Shown piece by piece: positions 1-12,597 of a DNA stretch of 64,000 nt. Where the stretch lies: NCBI RefSeq assembly GCF_022965805.1, contig NC_133105.1, forward strand, positions 26,573,208-26,637,207. The letters are read 5' to 3'. A model generated the notes under the pieces. That model saw only the letters and a program-made list of their open reading frames with translations, was not told the origin of the DNA and searched no databases. The number at the start of each line of letters is the position of its first letter. Positions within the stretch are counted from its first letter, which is position 1. This DNA comes from Primulina eburnea. Taxonomy: Eukaryota; Streptophyta; Magnoliopsida; Lamiales; Gesneriaceae. The position numbers were made by a program, and so were the translations under genes.

Positions 1-1010
1 ATGGATGTGACAGCAACACCGATGGAAACATTGCTGAAGAGATTCCAGTCGTTTAAACCGCCGACTCTGAAAGGAACTGAGACGTCAGTTGACTGTGAGA
101 ACTGGCTTGATGATATTGAGATGTTGTTTGATTCATTGTATTATTCAGATGAACAAAGAGTTAGACTGATCGGGCACCAGTTGCATGACGTTGCAAAGAA
201 TTGGTGGCTCACGACGAAGAGGGCTTTGGAGCATCGAGGTACGATTATGACCTGGAAATCTTTAAGACTGAATTTTATCAAAGATTTTTCCCAGTATCGT
301 ACAGGAAAGACAAGGGTGCAGAGTTTGCCAATCTGAGACAGGGTCAGTTGAAGATTGAAGTGTATGTGGCCAAGTTCTCTACCTTGTTGCAATTTGCTCC
401 ACATGTTGCCGAGAATGACGAAGCTGTTGCTGATAAGTTCATCAATGAGCTGAATCCTGATATCTTTACATTGGTGAATACTGGGAGACCGAATAACTTC
501 GCTGATGCCCTGAATAGAAAATAAGGAGCAGAAGCGGGTTTGATGAGACAGAAAGGAGCTTCATATGTTGCACCCGCACCGAAACAACAACAACCTTCTA
601 CTCAGTTCCACCAACCCCCTCCTAGATTTGAGAGCAGCAGTAGCAGTGGTGGGAAGAAATAACAACTGAAAGCCAGAAGGAAACAGGTTAAGAAGTCTGG
701 TTGCAGTTCCTCTAGCTCCAGTGGTTCCAGACAGAGTTATACAGGAGCTTATTGTAGAACTTCTGGCGAAAGACATCCCACAGAGAAATCCCAAGGAGTG
801 TTTGGTAGTCGCAATATCTGCAGACAGCAGGAACACTTTGCTAGAGTCTGTCCACAAAGAAGTTCCCAAAGATCCCACTGTGCATAGTCCTCTGGATCAG
901 TGGCACAGCCTGATAGACAATCATCTGCTGTTCACACGTTCCAGCCAGCACCAGCCCAGTCACAGCCAAGGCCAGGAAGAAGCTAGACTTTTAGCCAGCC
1001 TCCGAGACAA
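1..1010 (+). pseudogene. gag: E0 gag polyprotein, frameshifted
   Basis: This is the capsid/nucleocapsid region of a gypsy gag. An ATG opens at base 1 and reads through a typical gag core (Trp-Leu-Asp-Asp-Ile-Glu near residue 36, Trp-Trp near residue 68). The frame shifts near 290-310 and continues in another frame to a stop at 522-524. Further downstream a degenerate zinc knuckle can be read around 745-860, with Cys-Arg-Gln-Gln-Glu-His-Phe-Ala-Arg-Val-Cys-Pro near its end. The breaks mean no full gag can be made. A gag core and knuckle directly upstream of a protease is the expected order, so the identification is safe although the exact ends are not. Confidence 0.8.
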
Positions 1011-1028
1011 CATGCCAGAGTATTTGCT

Positions 1029-1846
1029 TTGACTGAAGAACATGCACAGAAAGCACCAGATGATGTTATTGCAGGTAACTGTTCTCTTTATTGTTATCCT
1101 GCCTATGTATTGGTTGATACGGGTGCTTCCCATACATTTATTTTTGAACGATTTGCATTGATACATGCTTTGCCTGTTGAGTCATTATCTGCTATAGTAT
1201 CTGTTTCTTCTCTTTTGGGGAAAGGTTTGATATCAGTGAATGTTGTTAAACATTGTATGCTACAGTATGACGGGCATACGATTGAGTTAGATTGTATTGT
1301 ACTTGGGTTGTCTGATTTTGGCTGCATTATTGGTATTGATATGCTGATCAAGTATAGAGCTACCATAGATTGTTTCCATATGATTGTGAGATTCAAACCT
1401 AATATGGCTGATGAATGAAAATTTTACGGTAAGGGTTCCAGATCCAGAATTCCTTTAATATCTGCGCTATCTATGACTAGATTATTACAGAAAGGAGCAT
1501 ATGGATTCCTTGTGTATTCAGTAGATGCATTGAAGTCGAGCCCATCATTGGCAGATTTGCCAGTGGTATGTGAGTTTGGTGATGTCTTCTCAGATGAGAT
1601 TCCAGTTTTGCCTCCAGTTCGGGAGATAGATTTCAGCATTGAATTGGTACCAGGTACAGTTCCTATTTCTAGAGCTCCATAGAGAATGGCACCGATCGAA
1701 TTGAAATAATTGAAAGATCAGTTAGAAGATTTACTGGCCAAGGGTTACATAAGACCGAGTGTTTCTCCTCGGGGTGCTCCAATATTGTTTGTCAGAAAAA
1801 AAAGACGGTTCAATGAGACTCTGCATTGACTACAGGCAACTAAACA
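1029..1846 (+). pseudogene. pol: E0 protease and N-terminal reverse transcriptase, broken
   Basis: The retropepsin active site Val-Asp-Thr-Gly-Ala-Ser-His is readable near 1109-1130, followed by the conserved Gly-Ile-Asp-Met-Leu turn near 1333-1350. The frame stops at 1418 and resumes at 1473 with the protease-RT linker (Glu-Phe-Gly-Asp-Val-Phe, then the Pro-Val-Arg-Glu-Ile-Asp-Phe segment). An in-frame TAG lies at 1680 and an extra A in the poly-A run near 1795-1803 shifts the RT motif. The RT reads [10 protein letters not shown] and is then cut by the nested insertion at 1847. Unlike E2, gag and protease here are not separated by an intron-like gap. Confidence 0.85.
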
Positions 1847-1874
1847 TGTAAAGGCCCGTATTTCGTATTCATAC
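1847..1874 (-). repeat. 28-bp remnant of the E1 3' LTR
   Basis: Bases 1847-1874 match the start of the full LTR at 4249 (TGTAAAGGCCCGTATTTCGT and a few more bases), then the two diverge abruptly. The outermost LTR end and its target duplication are kept while the rest of this LTR is gone, which indicates an internal deletion that joined LTR to internal region. Confidence 0.8.
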
Positions 1875-4234
1875 TTTAACGCGCCTTACTTTCCTTATAA
1901 TATACCCAAGATGTTCATTGACCTATTATATTCCAATATTGAAATCTTAACAGCATCCCTTCTTAACTTTATTGAATTCAAGATATGTTAAAGCTTCAAG
2001 TCCAAGTATTGGCATTCATGCAGTTCGACTTAGGAGGTCTTAGTAAAACACTTAAAAGTTTAAACCTTATCTCAACCCCATAATAATATTAGACTAAGAT
2101 CCTTGAATCGAATCTTTATCTTACCGCTCTAAACTTACATAACCTAACTATTTAGAAGTGCATCCCAATATAACGTTGTTGCAAATCTTAAGTTCGAGTG
2201 GTCTTAATCCATAAAACCCAAAATATACGATACCGATCTTCCACCTAAATAATAAAATTATTGTAGCACAAACTACATGCTTAAACTATTTTCTTTTCAA
2301 TTAGAATAAAGTTGAGACCTAAGACCCTGGAACTTTCCTTATTGAAGCGAACGTCGCACCCTTACGTATCCTTAATGCTTAATTAATACTATCGTATAAA
2401 ACTTAATAAGTAAGCCCATGGTAGCATTAGACTAACTCTAATAAATCAATTTCATTTATAACCCATAGAATTCTAGAATCCCCATATCAAGCTTTTAGAT
2501 TCCTTACTTGATAAAAATCTTAATATTCATCAATTGATAACTTATATTGAACACAACTAATTCCCTTTTGTTTTTATTTCACTCAAGATTTCCGTATGAA
2601 CAAATATCCCATAAATTTGAAATTCAAACTTACCTAATCCAAATAGCTTTGAATAAAATAATTCCAATACGCATATCCGTTTAGTCCCACGTTTGTTAAT
2701 GACTTCCAAAATCACTCAAGACAAAGTTTCTACCTCACCTCTTACGTGTGTCTACCAATTATACTAACCATCATCGTACCCAACTTTCCTAAAAAATTTA
2801 AATTCTCACAAGGTATAATCTTAAATGTTAAGATCATGACTAAAACTCGTGACACATCAAACTTATGTTCCCAAAAATTTACTAACTCAATGTTTATCCT
2901 TATAACTTAACTAACCGATCAAATTTACCTTAAATCGTCATCACTTTAAATCCTTAATTTGCCACAACATGATTTCACTAACGCTTAAATTTTCATGCCT
3001 GAGATTGATTCATCCTACAATGTCCTTGGTTACCATTCATTATAACATTATAATCCAAATATCTAAATATTCTATATTTCCTTCGAACCTAAATAACCGA
3101 AAATTCCTACCATTTAAACCGTTCAATTCTCACTTACTACTAGATAAGTTCTCAAATTTCCTAAGATTTTAAAATTAATTCTTACTTTCCTCGAATATCA
3201 TCCAATTTTTCCCTAAATCTCGAAAATTTCACAATTACCCATGAGTCCTCAGTATTCTCAATTTCATTTTATAGATTTCTCGTATCATAAGATTCAATAG
3301 TCTTAAGTTTATTATACCAAAATTAATTCTCATAACACGTCCTACATTTCTATAAATACTTAAAATCCCAAGTGCCTCAAAAGTTCGCATTTAATCCTTA
3401 AAATTTTGAAAATTGCAACATGACCCTTACAGTTCTCCCAATCTACATTTTGGCCCTACAACTCATCGAAATTTGCATCATTGTCCCCATAAAATTTTCC
3501 ATCTTTACCTCATTAAACTTTTAGATTCTCGAACTCGAAATTTAATCCCCAAATTTGGTAAATTCGAAAATAGTCCCTTAGAATTTTTTATTTTTTTCAC
3601 TTAGGTCCTCTAATTATTAGTTATTACAATTAGGTCCCTACAATTCTCAATTCATTCAATTCCATCCTTAAATCTAACTAGGTAGAGCATGTACCCTAAA
3701 TAAATTCTCATAATTAATCTTACATTTCCATAGATACTTAAAATCCTCAAATTGTACATTTATAATCCTAAAGATTGTCGTAGTCTTCGAATCGCTATTG
3801 CTTATATGAAATCCTCAAAAATTTACTCGACTAGCAACCAAGAACCATTAATAATTTCTTAGAAGTTCTACAAGTCTCAAAAAGCATTCATAATTTTCAA
3901 GATTAACTTATAACCCATAAGAAGGACATCAACACTACTGACCTAAAAATTAATATAGTCAAATCATTTTCAACCTCTCCTAAAGCTCAATATTCGAATT
4001 TTTAGACATGTCCAATTCCAAACGTACCCAACATGCATTATTCCATAATTTATTTTTTAATTTAAATAAACACTGAACAATTAAAATCTGAACGTAAAAA
4101 CATTTCATGAAAACATGCTGTTAAAATAATTCATGCTTTAAATAAAATGCGTAAATGTAAAACTTACATACCGAAGGCGTGACTTCATGAACTTCTCGAG
4201 AGCAGTAGTAGTACAACCCTTTACAAGATCATAG
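1875..4234 (-). other. Non-coding internal region of E1
   Basis: This AT-rich stretch has no gag, protease, RT or integrase motifs on either strand, and only short chance ORFs. Segments such as the one at 1996-2040 and the one near 3420-3470 read, in reverse complement, like 29230-29275 and 27781-27830 of element H. It is therefore shared non-coding filler of a retrotransposon family, not unique intergenic DNA. Confidence 0.7.
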
Positions 4235-4246
4235 GCTCTGATACCA
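4235..4246 (-). other. E1 primer-binding site (initiator Met tRNA)
   Basis: The minus strand reads TGGTATCAGAGC, complementary to the 3' end of plant initiator-Met tRNA, two bases inside the LTR end at 4249. This fixes the element's orientation as minus. Confidence 0.9.
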
Positions 4247-4248
4247 AC

Positions 4249-7200
4249 TGTAAAGGCCCGTATTTCGTATTCATAATTTTGCGGAATTATTAAAAAATTT
4301 CTAAATAAATAATTATCTTGTCTCATTTAATTAAATAAACATGTAAATAATTTTAATTTTAAAATAACAGCGGAAGCAAATATTGTTTTCACCCAACAAT
4401 GTAAAATAATCCAATGTAAACATCAGTTTAAAAATAATCCAACGTATTAAAACTGAGTTTGAATAATAAAAGGTGCATAAATTAAAACATGAGGTCCTCG
4501 GGTTTACTACTGATGTCCCAAGATCGCTCACTGGTCTCCGCCCGCGGTCTCGACCTCATCAATGCCTACAACAATCAAGTCTAGTGAGTCTAAAGACTCA
4601 ACATGTGTATATCGTGGATAACAAGTAAATATATCATAAAATCACATGCATCATAAAAATAAAATATCGTAGAGCGTACGGTGAAAATCGTATCATGAAT
4701 AACTATAACTACGTGCATATCTGAAAATCATACGTAAAAGCTTTGCTCCATAGAGCTCTGTCATAGCATATCATAATTTTCTGGTAGAGATAATGTTTCT
4801 AAGCAAGTGGCCCATAACATAGTGTGAGCGCCTGATCAGACTAAACCACAGTATACTGGGCGGTAGGGATCAATCACAGCCCTTAGACTGGATGTCCGTA
4901 CCCATACATAATCATAAACCGGTCGTAAGTCACCGGACGGAGAGGTCCTCGGTTGCGCCTACCGACTTCCAAACCCATAAGCATAAGGTGGCCACAAGAC
5001 ATATAGCATATATCTCAAAAATAAATATTTTATATTTTTATGCACGTAATATAATTATAACCTTATTTTTACCTGGATGAGTTGGATCGCTCCCAGGCTT
5101 GCTGCGACTTACTTCTAATATGTGACACGTGCAATAAATCTTAACTTGACAAAAACTTAACAATAGACCAAAAACGAGACGAATAGAACCCATAACTTGA
5201 TTTTTAATCATGGCTTCGTACCAACCCGAACCAACATTAAACCGACGTTTAACCATGATTAAAAATACCCCAAACATACTGAAAAATATGCATAATAACT
5301 GTAAAACACGAAAATAGTTGAAAGGAATCCAAAAACATAAAACACTTTTTCGAGAGTCATTTTGGCACCTTTCGCCGTAAATTCTCGTACGACCTCTAAA
5401 CTCGACTAAATTACGAACGGCCAAAAACATGACTTTCCTAAATCATTGAGGTACTTTCCAGTCCAAGTCCATGGGCTAAAAGCCAAACAAGAACTCAAAC
5501 AACCCCAAAACCCAGATCCTATAGCTGCTGTCAAAAGTGCAGCAGTGGCAGCTTGTGTGTATTTGTAGTAAACTCTGAAAATATTTGACTATGGCCTTGA
5601 ACCACCGCCCAAGGACTCTTACCAACATCCCAAGGCATGGCTTGGACCATGGCTAAGGGCTCAAAGCCAACCATAAACCGAGCCAACACCTAGGACAATG
5701 CATCATGCTAGCCGAGAACTGCAGCCTGCTGTGTCTTGAGATGTATTAACTTGTTTAACTGTCTTGGTTCGTTCCAATAGACATTTGATCAACCATGGCT
5801 CGACCTAGACATGATGGAGTGTTGTATAAACCATGGCTATGGGCTAGAAGCCAACCATAATCCAAACAAAACACCCAAAACCGAAAGTGTGCTCATGCAG
5901 AATTTTGAAGAAACAGAATGCACTTGTATTGTTTTGATGAAATTCTGATGGATCCGTGAACCAAACTTGGAAAGGACTCCTTGGTCACATCCTAGACATG
6001 TTAAGGGAGGGTTCTAACCATGGCTACAGCCCCTAGGACCGCCAGGGTTCGAACACATCCCTTAGACAATCAATGACAAATTTTTGACACAAAGATGTAA
6101 CTCCTTGACATGTTGCTGTCAATTCTTTGTGTGCGTGTATGGACTTGAACCATCGACCCAAAAACACCCTAACACATTCTAATTCATTCCTAGTAGCAGC
6201 CATGTGAGCCTGGAACCGAGCAACATCCTGAAATCAACAAAACTTAGCAAACCCGTGAAGTTTGAAACAAAAGAATTTAGGAAAAATCTGTACAGATTTT
6301 GCTTGGTAAACCTTGCTGTAATTTCGTGATGTCTCATGATTCTTGATCATATATTGTTTTAAAATAGCTGATATAACTTGATTGAAGAGCAAAGAAGTAA
6401 TATATACATGCCTAGAATTTGTTTTGAAGAAAACAAATCAAAACGACAATACGACGCGACGGAACGGAGTTGGTTTCTTTTCTTGTTTTCTGCTGCTACT
6501 TTCACCAGTTTTTAAGCTGCTGTTTTCTGCTACTTTTCGAAGGTGAGATTGTAGGAGACGTAAAGGATGAATGTGAATGATATAGGAGATGTTAAAGGTG
6601 CTATAATATGCATTTAGTTTGAGAGTTACAAGTCAAGAATTTGAATGGGTTTGAATTGTTTTTCTCATTTCCTTTGCTGTAACTTTTCTTATTCTTTTAT
6701 TTCACAATTTCAGTAGCCTTTCTTCTGATATTTTCGTGTATATGGTATGAAGAAATGCTATATAATGGAGGTGATGGTTACCAGGGTGTTAAAGATACCA
6801 TAATATGCATTAAGGTAGGAGGTTATAAGTGAAAGCTTTGAATATTATTTGAATGCTTTCTTCCTAGTTGCCGTTGCATGTCCATCAAGTTCTTGCAACA
6901 CAATCAAGCTCATTTCATAGTCTAATAGGTTGAGGGAAATTATATGAATTATAGTATTTGAATTTACCAATAACTTATTTAATTAAAGGTGAGTAATGGT
7001 ATTCATTTTAAAGGCCATTGAGATGACTAGAATGAATTTACTACTCTTTTGAACTATCTTAACCAAATTTATTACTCATTTGCATAGTATATTATTATTT
7101 AAACCTTATATTTTAAATTCTTAAGATTCTAAATACTCATTATACATATCAGTGAATTAACACCTTAATCTAGATTAAACTCTTGCATGACTTTGCATGG

Positions 7201-7666
7201 ATTCAACTTTAAGTATTTAAATACTATGTTTAATTTCTTGAATATATTATACCTAGATTAATTCATCCTCAATTGTTTACACATTTTAATTTAAGCTTTA
7301 ATTAAATATTGCCTAAGAGAATTTATTAAACAACTTAGTTCTAATTTAAATAAATCTTAAAACATTCTATTTATTTTAATTATCTAAAAACATTCTATTT
7401 ATGTAAATTAAATTATTCATTGACTTAACTAAATTTAGGAATATATTTCTTCTTATTAATTTTATCTTTAATCTCCAAATTCTGGTCCGACCTCGCGTAT
7501 TTATCCTTAAAAGATAAAACTAAACATCTATCTTTAAAATGAATAATCATGACTTAAAATTATTAAAATAAATCAAACAGTTCATATATTTATAAAAATT
7601 CATTTTTAATTTAAATAGTAGCAATTATGCATGGCTTATACGTAACCTGGTTTTTCGGGTTCTACA
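4249..7666 (-). repeat. E1 5' LTR, about 3.4 kb
   Basis: The LTR runs TG...CA on the minus strand, from TGTAGAACCCG at 7666 to GGGCCTTTACA at 4249, 3418 bp. It contains modules shared with other long LTRs in the window: the GAGTC-TTTA-GACTC box (4586-4599, reverse), the box around the Tyr-free GCGCCTGATCAGAC segment near 4829, and a segment near 4940-4990 present in 38550-38600. No protein-coding content is supported. Confidence 0.85.
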
Positions 7667-10270
7667 GAACAAGGCTACGGTAAAGAACAAATACCCTTTG
7701 CCTCGTATCGATGATTTATTTGATCAATTTCAGGGTTCTTCTGTTTATACCAAGATCGATATGAGATCTGTATATCATCTGCTGAGAGTCAGAGATTCTG
7801 ATATCTCGAAGACAGCTTTCAGAACCAGGTATGACCATTATGAGTTTATAGTCATGCCGTTTGGTTTTACAAATGCTCCAGCTGTTTTTATGGGTTTGAT
7901 GAACCTTGTATTTCAGAAATATCTTGATGATTTTGTGATTATTTCCATTGATGATATTCTGATATATTCAAAGAATATGATTGATCATGCTGAACATTTG
8001 ATAATTGTATTGAGAACTCTGAGAACTGAGAAACTGTATGCCAAATTGTCGAAATGTGAGTTTTGGCTGGGACAAGTTATATTTCTGGGTCATATTATAT
8101 CTGAAAATGGTATTTCTGTTGATCCTAGCAAAGTTGAGGCCGTGATCAATTGGTCTAGACCGACATCGGTGCCAGAGATACGCAGTTTTATGGGTTTAAC
8201 AGGATATTATCGACGATTTATTAAAGATTTCTCCAGTATTGCTAAGCCGATTACTCAGCTGACTCAGAGATGCACCATTTGTTTGGTCCGAAGAATGTGA
8301 ATCCAGTTTATTAGAGTTGAAGAAGAGATTGACAAGTGCTCCGGTGTTGACTATTCCGTCAGGTACTGGTGATTTTATTGTTTATTGCAATGCTTCTCAC
8401 AGAGGATTGAGTTGTGTTCTGATGCAGCGAGGACATGTGATTGCTTATGCCTTGAGACAATTGAAACCACATGAAACTCGCTATCCGATTCATGATCTTG
8501 AATTGGCTGCCATCGTATTTGCTTTGAAGAAATGGCGACACTATCTATATGGTGAGAAGTTTGAGATTTATTCTGATCACAAGAGTCTGAAATATCTATT
8601 TCACAGTCAGAATTGAATATGAGGCAACGAAGATAGCTTGATTTATTGAAAGATTTTGATTGTGAAATCAAATACTATCCCGGGATATCAAATGCAGCAG
8701 ATGATGCACTGAGTCGAAATGTATGTTCTTTATCCTTATCAACGATTGGTGTTTCAAATTTGATGGAAGATTTCTGTTTTTCTGGATTAGTATTTCAGAC
8801 ATATTGCAAACCATTGAGACTCTATGCCGTTCAAGTTGAACCAGAGCTGATTTTGAGAATCAAAGAAGCACAAAAAGTTGATCATAACATTCAGAATTCG
8901 ATTGCGATGGTTAGATCAGGGCATCGATCAGAGTATCAGTTTCGTGACAGTGTGTTATATGTAAATAATCGTCTTGTTGTGCCATATGTTTCTGATTTGA
9001 AACGACAGATATTGTCAGAAGCGCACAGTAGTCGATTCAGTATTCATCCTAGTGGCAGAAAGATGTATAATGATTTGAAAAGACAGTTTTGGGGGAAACA
9101 AATGAAAGCGGATATTGCAGAGTTTGTATCCAAATGTCTGAATTGCCAACAGGTAAAATCGGAAAGAAAGAAACCAAGAGGTCTGTTACAGAGTTTGTCC
9201 ATTCCAGAGTGGAAATGAGACCACATTTCTATGGACTTTGTGACGAAGTTACCACGTTCCTCCCCAGGTTGTGATGCGATTTGGGTCGTGATTGACAGAT
9301 TGACCAAATCAGCATGTTTTATTCCGTACAAGATGACGTACAGACATGACCAGATGGCAGAGATTTATGTCAGAGAAGTGGTCAGATTGCATGGAGTGCC
9401 GAAGTCGATTGTATCAGACCGTGATCCTCGGTTTACTTCACACTTTTGGCACAATTTGCAGCAAGCTCTAGGTACGAAGTTGCATCTTAGTACAGCATAT
9501 CATCTTCAGACAGACGGACAGTCAGAGCGGACTATCTTGACACTAGAGGATATGCTTAGAGCTGTAGTACTAGATTTTGGCACTAGTTGGCAAGATTCTT
9601 TGCCACTTTGTGAGTTTTCATACAACAACAGCTATCAGACGAGTATAGAGATGGCTCCGTTTGAAGCGTTGTATGGCAAGAAGTGCAGATCCCCTCTTTA
9701 TAGGGATGATATTTATAAGGTACCAGAACTTGGGCCTGACATGATTAGAGATATGACAGAGAAAGTGAAGCTGATTCAGAAGATAATGAAGACAGCTCAT
9801 GATAGACATGCCAAATATGCCAATGTTCGACGACGACCGTTGGTATTTGAGACAGGAGATAGAGTATTTTTGAAGATTTCTCCTTTCAGAGGTGTTTTAG
9901 ATTTGGCAAGAAAGGGAATTTGTCTCCACGTTATATTGGGTTGTATGAGATTCTCGAGAAGATAGGAGATCGTGCCTATCGACTCGCCCTACCTCCATCT
10001 TTATCTGGAATACATGATGTTTTTCATGTATCTTTATTGCGAAAATATCTTCTTGATGCATCTCATATTCTTCAGCCCGACGAGGCCGAACTGGATGAAA
10101 CACTGAGTTATTTCGAGAAGCCGATTGAGATTCTTGATCGTAAAGAAAAACAGCTCGGAATGAAGACTATTCCGCTTGTGAAAGTTCAGTGGAGTCATCA
10201 TGTCATTGAAGAAGCTACTTGGGAGACTGAATCATACATGAGACAGAGATTTCCAGAGTTGTTTCATTAA
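7667..10270 (+). pseudogene. pol: E0 pol: RT, RNase H, integrase and chromodomain-like tail, broken
   Basis: The RT resumes after the insertion and reads through Ile-Asp-Asp-Ile-Leu-Ile-Tyr-Ser (near 7948-7971), so the RT catalytic pair is present. A stop at 8298-8300 precedes RNase H (8317-8616), where the first catalytic Asp is replaced by Asn (Tyr-Cys-Asn-Ala-Ser). Stops near 8614 and 8636 and at 9216-9218 break the link to integrase. Integrase retains a His/Cys zinc region (Cys-Leu-Asn-Cys near 9138-9149), the first Asp in Met-Asp-Phe-Val (9231), the second in Val-Ser-Asp-Arg-Asp and the Glu in Gly-Gln-Ser-Glu-Arg. A frameshift near 9900-9920 precedes the C-terminal domain ending in Val-Gln-Trp and Glu-Ala-Thr-Trp-Glu, a degenerate chromodomain typical of Tekay/Del elements. 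Confidence 0.9.
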
Positions 10271-10356
10271 TGTGAGTTTCCTGTTTAGCTTCTGTTATAC
10301 ATTTCTTATTTGATATGATTTGACTGCCTGTAATTTCGGGGACAAAATCGTATCTT

Positions 10357-10369
10357 AGTGGGAGAGAAA
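10357..10369 (+). other. E0 polypurine tract
   Basis: The purine-rich run AGTGGGAGAGAAA lies directly before the LTR start at 10370 and is preceded by the family-typical TTTCGGGGACAAAAT segment. It is the expected plus-strand primer. Confidence 0.75.
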
Positions 10370-11583
10370 TGTAATGCCCGAGATTTTATTTTGTTAATCC
10401 GAGATGATTAATTGATTTATGAATTGATGTGAATATGAAGGACAAGACCGAGAAAAGATATGAGAAGACATGAATTATGTGTGAGGGCAGAACACCTCAC
10501 GCATATGCGCTAGAAGAGGCGCGCATATGCACGAGGCAGATTGATTGGGATATACGTTGATATTGTATTCCTCGAATATGTCATTCCAGATTGATATTGA
10601 AGGCTTCGAAGACAGATCAAAGCTAGAACTCGACAAAAGAAATGTATAAATCAATGTTAACCAGATGCGACTCGCGTTAGATTTGACTTGAGTTTCCCAA
10701 AACCACATACTTTCTTGATATTGTTTTAATACCTTTGTATTAGTTGAATGAATATGCTTATTCTATTGATTTAAAGAAAACGGAGAATAGAAGATAGATA
10801 TAGAGAAAGAGTAATGGGCAGATGTGCCTAGTCTTCGGCAGATGTGCCAAGACACTGGATGTTTGGTATACATCGATGTGCTTAGGAGTAGATCGACTCG
10901 GCAGATGTGCCAATACACTGGATAATTGGTATACATCGATGTGCTTAGGAGTATATCGACTCCTATTGCAGATATTCAATGTTTGGTTTATATCGATGTG
11001 CTTAGGAGTAGATCGACTTCTATTGCAGAGATTCGATATAACGAACCAATGTCCGGGAATCGGGATCCCTAGACTAGATCAGAGTCGAGTCAGAGATTAA
11101 GAGTTATCGAGTTTGATTTACAGTTTATCTTGATTCATGTTTCACAGATTGTGCTACATGTTATTTGATAACTGTTTATGCTTTTTTATGTGTTTTTATA
11201 TGAAATGCATGTATAATTGGTTTATACTGGGAATTATATTCTCACCGGAGTTATCCGGCTGTTGTTGTGTCTGTATGTGTGCATGACAATAGGTGGGACA
11301 TGATCAGGGTCGAGAAGAGGATGAGAGAACGAGATTAGCGTGGAGATTCGGGCCCAGAAGTAGAGTTGGTTGCAGCACTAGACATATAGTTGTTGAACCT
11401 TAGTTTGAGATGGATGTATTTTGTACCAGACTTGTATATTTTATTTTTGACATGTATATAAGGCTGATTATCTTATGTTCCGAACTTATGTATTTTAAAA
11501 AAAAAAATTAGACCCATATTAATTAATTGATCCAATTAATCTCAATAATGATTTAGAAATGAATTAGCGTTCGAGTCCCCACA
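10370..11583 (+). repeat. E0 3' LTR
   Basis: The LTR starts TGTAATGCCCGAG right after the polypurine tract and most plausibly ends GTCCCCACA at 11583, 1214 bp, with TG...CA ends. The 5' partner lies outside the window, so the end is inferred from the CA terminus and the abrupt start of a different tandem repeat. It contains its own short tandem repeat at 10839-11040. Confidence 0.75.
10839..11040 (+). repeat. Roughly 60-bp tandem repeat in the E0 LTR
   Basis: Units begin with CAGATGTGCC or CAGATATTC-like starts at about 10839, 10902, 10969 and 11026 and share ATCGATGTGCTTAGGAGTA. The period varies from 57 to 67 bp, so copies have drifted. Confidence 0.8.
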
Positions 11584-12120
11584 TATATCAAAATCAATTT
11601 TGTTGTATGCCAGATTTTTTTATGATATTGACTTGTGTTCGGTGTATTAAAATGATTATGAGAAGTTGGTTTCCCAACTCTTACTCCTTAAATGGATATA
11701 TGAGTTTGCATATTTATGCTAGTGGTTCCCCTCCTATATGCTCAAATTCTATATTTATGTACCCATTAGAGTACAAAATATACCAAAATCAATTTGTTGT
11801 ATGCCGGAATTTTTTATGATATTGACTTGTGTTCAGTGTATTAAAATGATTATGAAAAGTTGGTTTCCCAACTCTTACTCATTAAATCGATATATGAGTT
11901 TGAATTTTTATACTAGTAGTTCTCTTCTTAATATATGCTCAAATTCTAGAGTTATTTACTCATTAGAATACAAAATATACCAAAATAAATTTTGTTGTAT
12001 CCCTAAATTAACCTATTTTATGCCAGAAATTATTACGAGAATGGCTTTTGTTAGAAGTATTAAAATGATGGTGACGAGTTGTTCTGCTATTTTATCAGCA
12101 ACTAGTGTACCAATAGAATC
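11584..12120. repeat. 194-198-bp tandem repeat, about 2.6 copies
   Basis: GTTGTATGCC recurs at 11602 and 11796, and the related GTTGTATCCC at 11994, so the period is 194-198 bp. The first two copies agree over nearly their whole length, including TTGGTTTCCCAACTCTTACT. The third is more diverged and carries a short insertion before it fades near 12120. The open frames across it are long only because the unit is repeated; I see no protein family. Confidence 0.85.
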
Positions 12121-12481
12121 AAGAATTCAGGATTTCAAGAACTTGGTAGTGCATGAATTGAATAAATAGTTTCAGTGTAAGAACTTCTAATATAAAAGTT
12201 AACATAAGCTCGTTAAGTTAAACTTGAAAATACTACAAGGTAGTATTATCCATACAAAACACCAACTCAGATTATCCATCCTAAAAATGTTTTCAACCAT
12301 CACAACACTGTATTGAACACACCATTATTGTCAGATAAAATTGTTGCAGTGATACATGCTCTAACAGTGTTCATTTTGCAATCTCTTTAATAGGTCCAAG
12401 CTTCATCGCCATCACGAGCATATCAATCCGCCCGCAAACATATGTGTTGAACATTTCATGTTCGCAATCTTGCTTGATTTG
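12121..12481. other. Gene-free stretch
   Basis: No coding, RNA or repeat signal recognised here. It separates the tandem repeat from the probable copia LTR. Confidence 0.5.
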
Positions 12482-12597
12482 ATGTTAACAAAAATTGTTA
12501 TTTTGTTACTAATGAACTTACCTAAGTGTGCAGTTAGCTAGACGTAACTAATGTTATCAAAGAATGCAAAGTGAAAGTACCAACTGATTACTCGAAC

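Larger units (their letters stand above)
1847..7666 (-). mobile_element. E1: nested non-coding LTR element (LARD-like) with one full LTR
   Basis: The insertion is delimited by TGTAAAGG at 1847 and GTTCTACA ending at 7666, with 5-bp target duplications aaaca (1842-1846) and gaaca (7667-7671, one mismatch). On the minus strand the right side is the 5' LTR (7666 down to 4249), followed by the initiator-Met tRNA primer site. The internal region down to 1875 has no retroviral coding sequence. Of the 3' LTR only about 28 terminal bases survive at 1847-1874. The internal region resembles, in reverse complement, the internal region of H (27500-29298), so both are inferred to be non-autonomous relatives. 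Confidence 0.85.
1..11583 (+). mobile_element. Decayed chromovirus (Ty3/gypsy) E0, interrupted by a nested element
   Basis: The order gag, protease, RT, RNase H, integrase, chromodomain-like tail, polypurine tract and LTR on the plus strand is that of a Ty3/gypsy chromovirus, probably Tekay/Del-like. The 5' LTR and primer site lie left of the window, which opens at the gag start codon. The coding region is split at 1846/7667 by a 5.8-kb insertion inside the RT motif for the catalytic-core Ile-Asp-Tyr-Arg region; the reading resumes on the other side. Several frameshifts and in-frame stops make it inactive. Lineage is inferred from protein similarity seen by eye. Confidence 0.9.

Noticed and set aside
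11607..12169. Overlapping frames of 70 and 143 residues
   Set aside because: They span the 194-bp tandem repeat, and their similarity to each other is due to the repeat alone.
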